64,000 nt of DNA, from positions 1-64,000 of the forward strand of contig NZ_MIJE01000033.1 in assembly GCF_001730225.1 (NCBI RefSeq), written 5' to 3'. Position 1 is the first letter of the stretch. Each line of letters starts with the position of its first letter. A program made the translations under genes and the position numbers. Shown here one piece after another: positions 62,053 to 64,000 of the stretch. Origin of the DNA: Desulfuribacillus alkaliarsenatis. Its GTDB lineage: Bacteria > Bacillota > Bacilli > Desulfuribacillales > Desulfuribacillaceae. Under the pieces are notes generated by a model. The model had not been told where the DNA came from. It did not search any database and saw only the letters and a program-made list of their open reading frames with translations.

Positions 62053-62786
62053 TTTATATAATACTCCTGACCTCTTTCTGCAATTGTTATAGGGCCAGTA
62101 TAGTATTGTTGTGCCTCATTCAAGTACTGAATATCATCATAATACGGCCATAGATGTGTTAATAATAATTGTTTGACATTTGCATTACTTGCCATCATTG
62201 CCGCTTGCTTAGCACTTAAATGCCCGCTATTTGGTTTAATATCTTTATCTAACATTGTAGATTCAGCTATTAAGAAATCCGCATCTTTAGCAAAACTAAT
62301 TAACTCTTCTGAGTATTCTGTGTCAGCGGTATAAACAATTGTTAAATTTTCATAAATAATTTTCATTGCGTAGCAAGGTATAGAGTGTATTGTTTTACAA
62401 AAAGAAACTTTAGTGCCAGCTATTGAAAGCTCGTCTTCGCCTGAATAAGCTTTGAATACTAAGCTGTTCTTATATTGATAACACTTCAATTCCTGTTCAT
62501 GTTCTTCAGGACCATAAAAATACAGGTGTTTATCAGTGATTTTTTTCTGAATTGGAATATCTATAGCATATTTAAGAACATTCAAATCAGTTATGTGATC
62601 AGCATGAGTGTGTGAAATGATTACGCCGTCCAATTCGTAACTAGGCAAATAATTATGTAGATAGCTCAGTACACCGCTTCCACAATCAATTAATATATTT
62701 CCTTCAGTTGTCTGAAGTAAATAGCCAGAAGTTCCTCCATTGGCAGCTGGGAATGGACTATTAGCCCCTAATACTATTAATTTCAT
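62049..62786 (-). CDS. MBL-fold metallo-hydrolase (YhfI-like)
   Basis: 245 residues. Metal site SHTHADHITDLN and later ligands in VYTADTEYS and LLLTHLWPYYD; the N-terminus has LGANSPFPAANGGTSGYLLQT. This is the RNase Z/phosphodiesterase-like group of cytoplasmic MBL proteins. The substrate is unknown. Confidence 0.85.
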   Translation of the reverse strand: MKLIVLGANSPFPAANGGTSGYLLQTTEGNILIDCGSGVLSYLHNYLPSYELDGVIISHTHADHITDLNVLKYAIDIPIQKKITDKHLYFYGPEEHEQELKCYQYKNSLVFKAYSGEDELSIAGTKVSFCKTIHSIPCYAMKIIYENLTIVYTADTEYSEELISFAKDADFLIAESTMLDKDIKPNSGHLSAKQAAMMASNANVKQLLLTHLWPYYDDIQYLNEAQQYYTGPITIAERGQEYYIK

Positions 62787-62809
62787 TAACTACACCTCTA
62801 ATATTAAAA

Positions 62810-63391
62810 TCAACGAAGGATATGGATACTTACAATTTCTACAAGTTGTCCATTTTTTAATGAAGCTGCATTGCCTTCATCAGTATCTACATGAAATTCT
62901 AAGGAGAAAGTATCGCCCACTCGAATAAGGACATTCTCAAAAATAATTGACCGATCCCCACCAGTCCTAACATAAACTCTATCCTTATCTTCTAATCCAT
63001 AGTTCTCTGCATCCTTAGTATGCATGTGTATATGCCTTTGTGCTATTATAACACCTTCTTCTATGGTAACACTACCCTTAGGACCAATAATTTCTATAGA
63101 TTCACTTCCCTGTAAATCACCTGAATCCCTGACTGGTGGTTTTACACCAAGTGTAAAACAGTCAGTTCTAGAAATCTCAAGCTGTGTTTGTCTACGTGTT
63201 GGTCCCAGAACACGTACCTTTTCAATAGAGCCTTTAGGTCCTCTAACGGTCACGACTTCCTCGGCTGCATACTGCCCAGGTTGCGATAGAGGTTTAAAAG
63301 GTGTTAATTCATAATCATCACCAAATAATATCGTTACTTCTCTATCAGATAAATGTATATGTCGATTCGAAATCCCAACTGGCACTTGCAT
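62810..63391 (-). CDS. Phosphate propanoyl/acetyltransferase PduL
   Basis: 193 residues; ATG 63391 with a GAGG site upstream. Two PduL repeats with metal histidines: VGISNRHIHLS and AQRHIHMHTKDAENYGL; also PRGSIEKV-like and GRQTQLEISRTD. It interconverts acetyl-CoA and acetyl phosphate and does not need a pta gene; ackA is at 27815. No microcompartment encapsulation peptide or shell gene is visible, so a cytoplasmic housekeeping role is likely. Confidence 0.93.
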   Translation of the reverse strand: MQVPVGISNRHIHLSDREVTILFGDDYELTPFKPLSQPGQYAAEEVVTVRGPKGSIEKVRVLGPTRRQTQLEISRTDCFTLGVKPPVRDSGDLQGSESIEIIGPKGSVTIEEGVIIAQRHIHMHTKDAENYGLEDKDRVYVRTGGDRSIIFENVLIRVGDTFSLEFHVDTDEGNAASLKNGQLVEIVSIHILR

Positions 63392-63657
63392 TTCTAACAC
63401 CCTCTCTATACTAATTAAGAATCATATCCAATTATATAACTAGTCATAAATAATTATAGCTGTATAGCAACAGATAGTATATAAAGCTAATACAGATAGC
63501 CTTATTTAATATTACTCCCCTTATATTACCATGTTTTATTTATAACTGCATTAATATTTTTAAAAAACTGTATAGTAATAACTATATAATTTCGACTTTA
63601 ATCTTACTTATATTATTATATACAATTAAACAAATTTCTTGTAATAAAAAGCTGCAT

Positions 63658-63684
63658 TAAAAAAGCTTTCAAAATATGAAAGCT
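63658..63684 (-). terminator. Terminator after gpsA
   Basis: AGCTTTCA (63664-63671) pairs with TGAAAGCT (63677-63684); the As before it are a T-run on the minus strand. The rest of the 63392-63698 gap is AT-rich without a gene. Confidence 0.85.
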
Positions 63685-63698
63685 CACTGAATTATGTA

Positions 63699-64000
63699 TT
63701 ACTTATAATCATCATGTTCATCTTTTTTTACTCTAGCCATTAAATCTTCTACAGCTTCTTTAGCATCTTTATTTTCAAATAATAATTTATAAAGCTGGGA
63801 TGTGATTGGCATATCAACACTATTCTTTTGAGATAGAATATACGCTGCCTTAGTTGTACGAACTCCTTCAACAACCATTTCCATTTGTTCTAAGGTCTCT
63901 TCCAGACTATTACCAAGACCAATTAGCTTTCCTGCCCGATAATTTCTACTGTGAATACTTGTACAAGTTACAATTAAATCTCCAATACCTGCAAGTCCAG
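63699..64000 (-). CDS. Glycerol-3-phosphate dehydrogenase GpsA, 3' part only
   Basis: The frame enters from the right edge and continues for about 100 codons: [46 protein letters not shown], then a polar tail [17 protein letters not shown]. These are the last helices of NAD(P)+-dependent GpsA, including the GLGDLIVTC and VVEG.TT motifs. The protein provides sn-glycerol 3-phosphate for phospholipids. The start lies outside the window. Confidence 0.93.
   Translation of the reverse strand, partial: GLAGIGDLIVTCTSIHSRNYRAGKLIGLGNSLEETLEQMEMVVEGVRTTKAAYILSQKNSVDMPITSQLYKLLFENKDAKEAVEDLMARVKKDEHDDYK

Noticed and set aside
1-64000. rRNA, tRNA or T-box/riboswitch elements
   Set aside because: By eye I saw no rRNA segment, tRNA cloverleaf or known riboswitch core; a covariance search would be needed to be sure.

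Overview
The window looks like a piece of the chromosome of an AT-rich, endospore-forming member of the Bacillota. Spore genes (cotE, spoVK, a small acid-soluble spore protein-like gene, YheC/YheD-type ATP-grasp genes) occur with Bacillus-type regulators (glnR-glnA with a GlnR box, lexA with a near-consensus Gram-positive SOS box, a RicA/YmcA-family protein). The order mutS-mutL-...-miaA-hfq-...-spoVK-hflX-ynbB-glnR-glnA-lexA and the set dinG...ypmB-like-aspB-dnaD resemble B. subtilis. ackA with pduL suggests acetate-type fermentation or overflow. The species cannot be fixed from sequence alone; an anaerobic or alkaliphilic Bacilli lineage is a guess.

Positions 1-7.7 kb are the unusual part: what looks like an integron gene-cassette array in a Bacillota genome. 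Plus-strand accessory genes, often one per unit, are separated by attC-like sites (358-512, 1262-1438, 2108-2285, 5276-5448, 7542-7615). Each site has terminal core boxes ending in GTTA, offset complementary L boxes and a folded interior, and three of them form one related family, as expected of a resident chromosomal integron. The cargo includes a coupled small protein/retropepsin-like pair, a membrane-anchored protein, a Shedu-like (DUF4263) nuclease candidate for phage defence, small membrane proteins and a tyrosine-recombinase-like protein that has lost its catalytic residues. A full group II intron (2286-4205) sits inside one attC core, and a 191-nt miniature of it (6380-6570) sits after the same GACGTTA motif. 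No integron integrase is in the window; given the array polarity it would lie to the left of position 1.

7.7-11.7 kb holds five plus-strand genes of unknown function (membrane proteins, a large lipoprotein, a membrane-anchored protein), probably still accessory. 11.7-23 kb: a B12-binding-type radical SAM protein whose reading frame seems to start at a non-standard AUA codon, a CvfB-like RNA-binding protein, a TPR protein, a DinG-family helicase, a degenerate ComEC-like protein, and a methylthioadenosine salvage cluster (mtnP, mtnA, class II aldolase, MTA/SAH deaminase). 23-32 kb: SASP-like gene, surE, three anchored unknowns, a short FtsH-like protease, ackA, aspB, dnaD, dnaI. 32-34.9 kb: an orphan YheC-like gene, a tyrosine recombinase and lexA.

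35-64 kb is almost all minus strand: glnA/glnR, ynbB, hflX, a small GTPase, spoVK, an in-frame DUF3842-CooT fusion, a pseudouridine synthase, then (plus) pepF, then pyrB, hfq, miaA, an RsmJ-like methyltransferase, mutL, mutS, a four-gene amide-ligase operon (three YheC/D ATP-grasp proteins and a glutamine-synthetase-fold amidoligase), cotE, ricA-like, miaB, a zinc-ribbon membrane protein, mnmM-like, a metallo-hydrolase, pduL and the 3' part of gpsA. No rRNA, tRNA or CRISPR array was seen.
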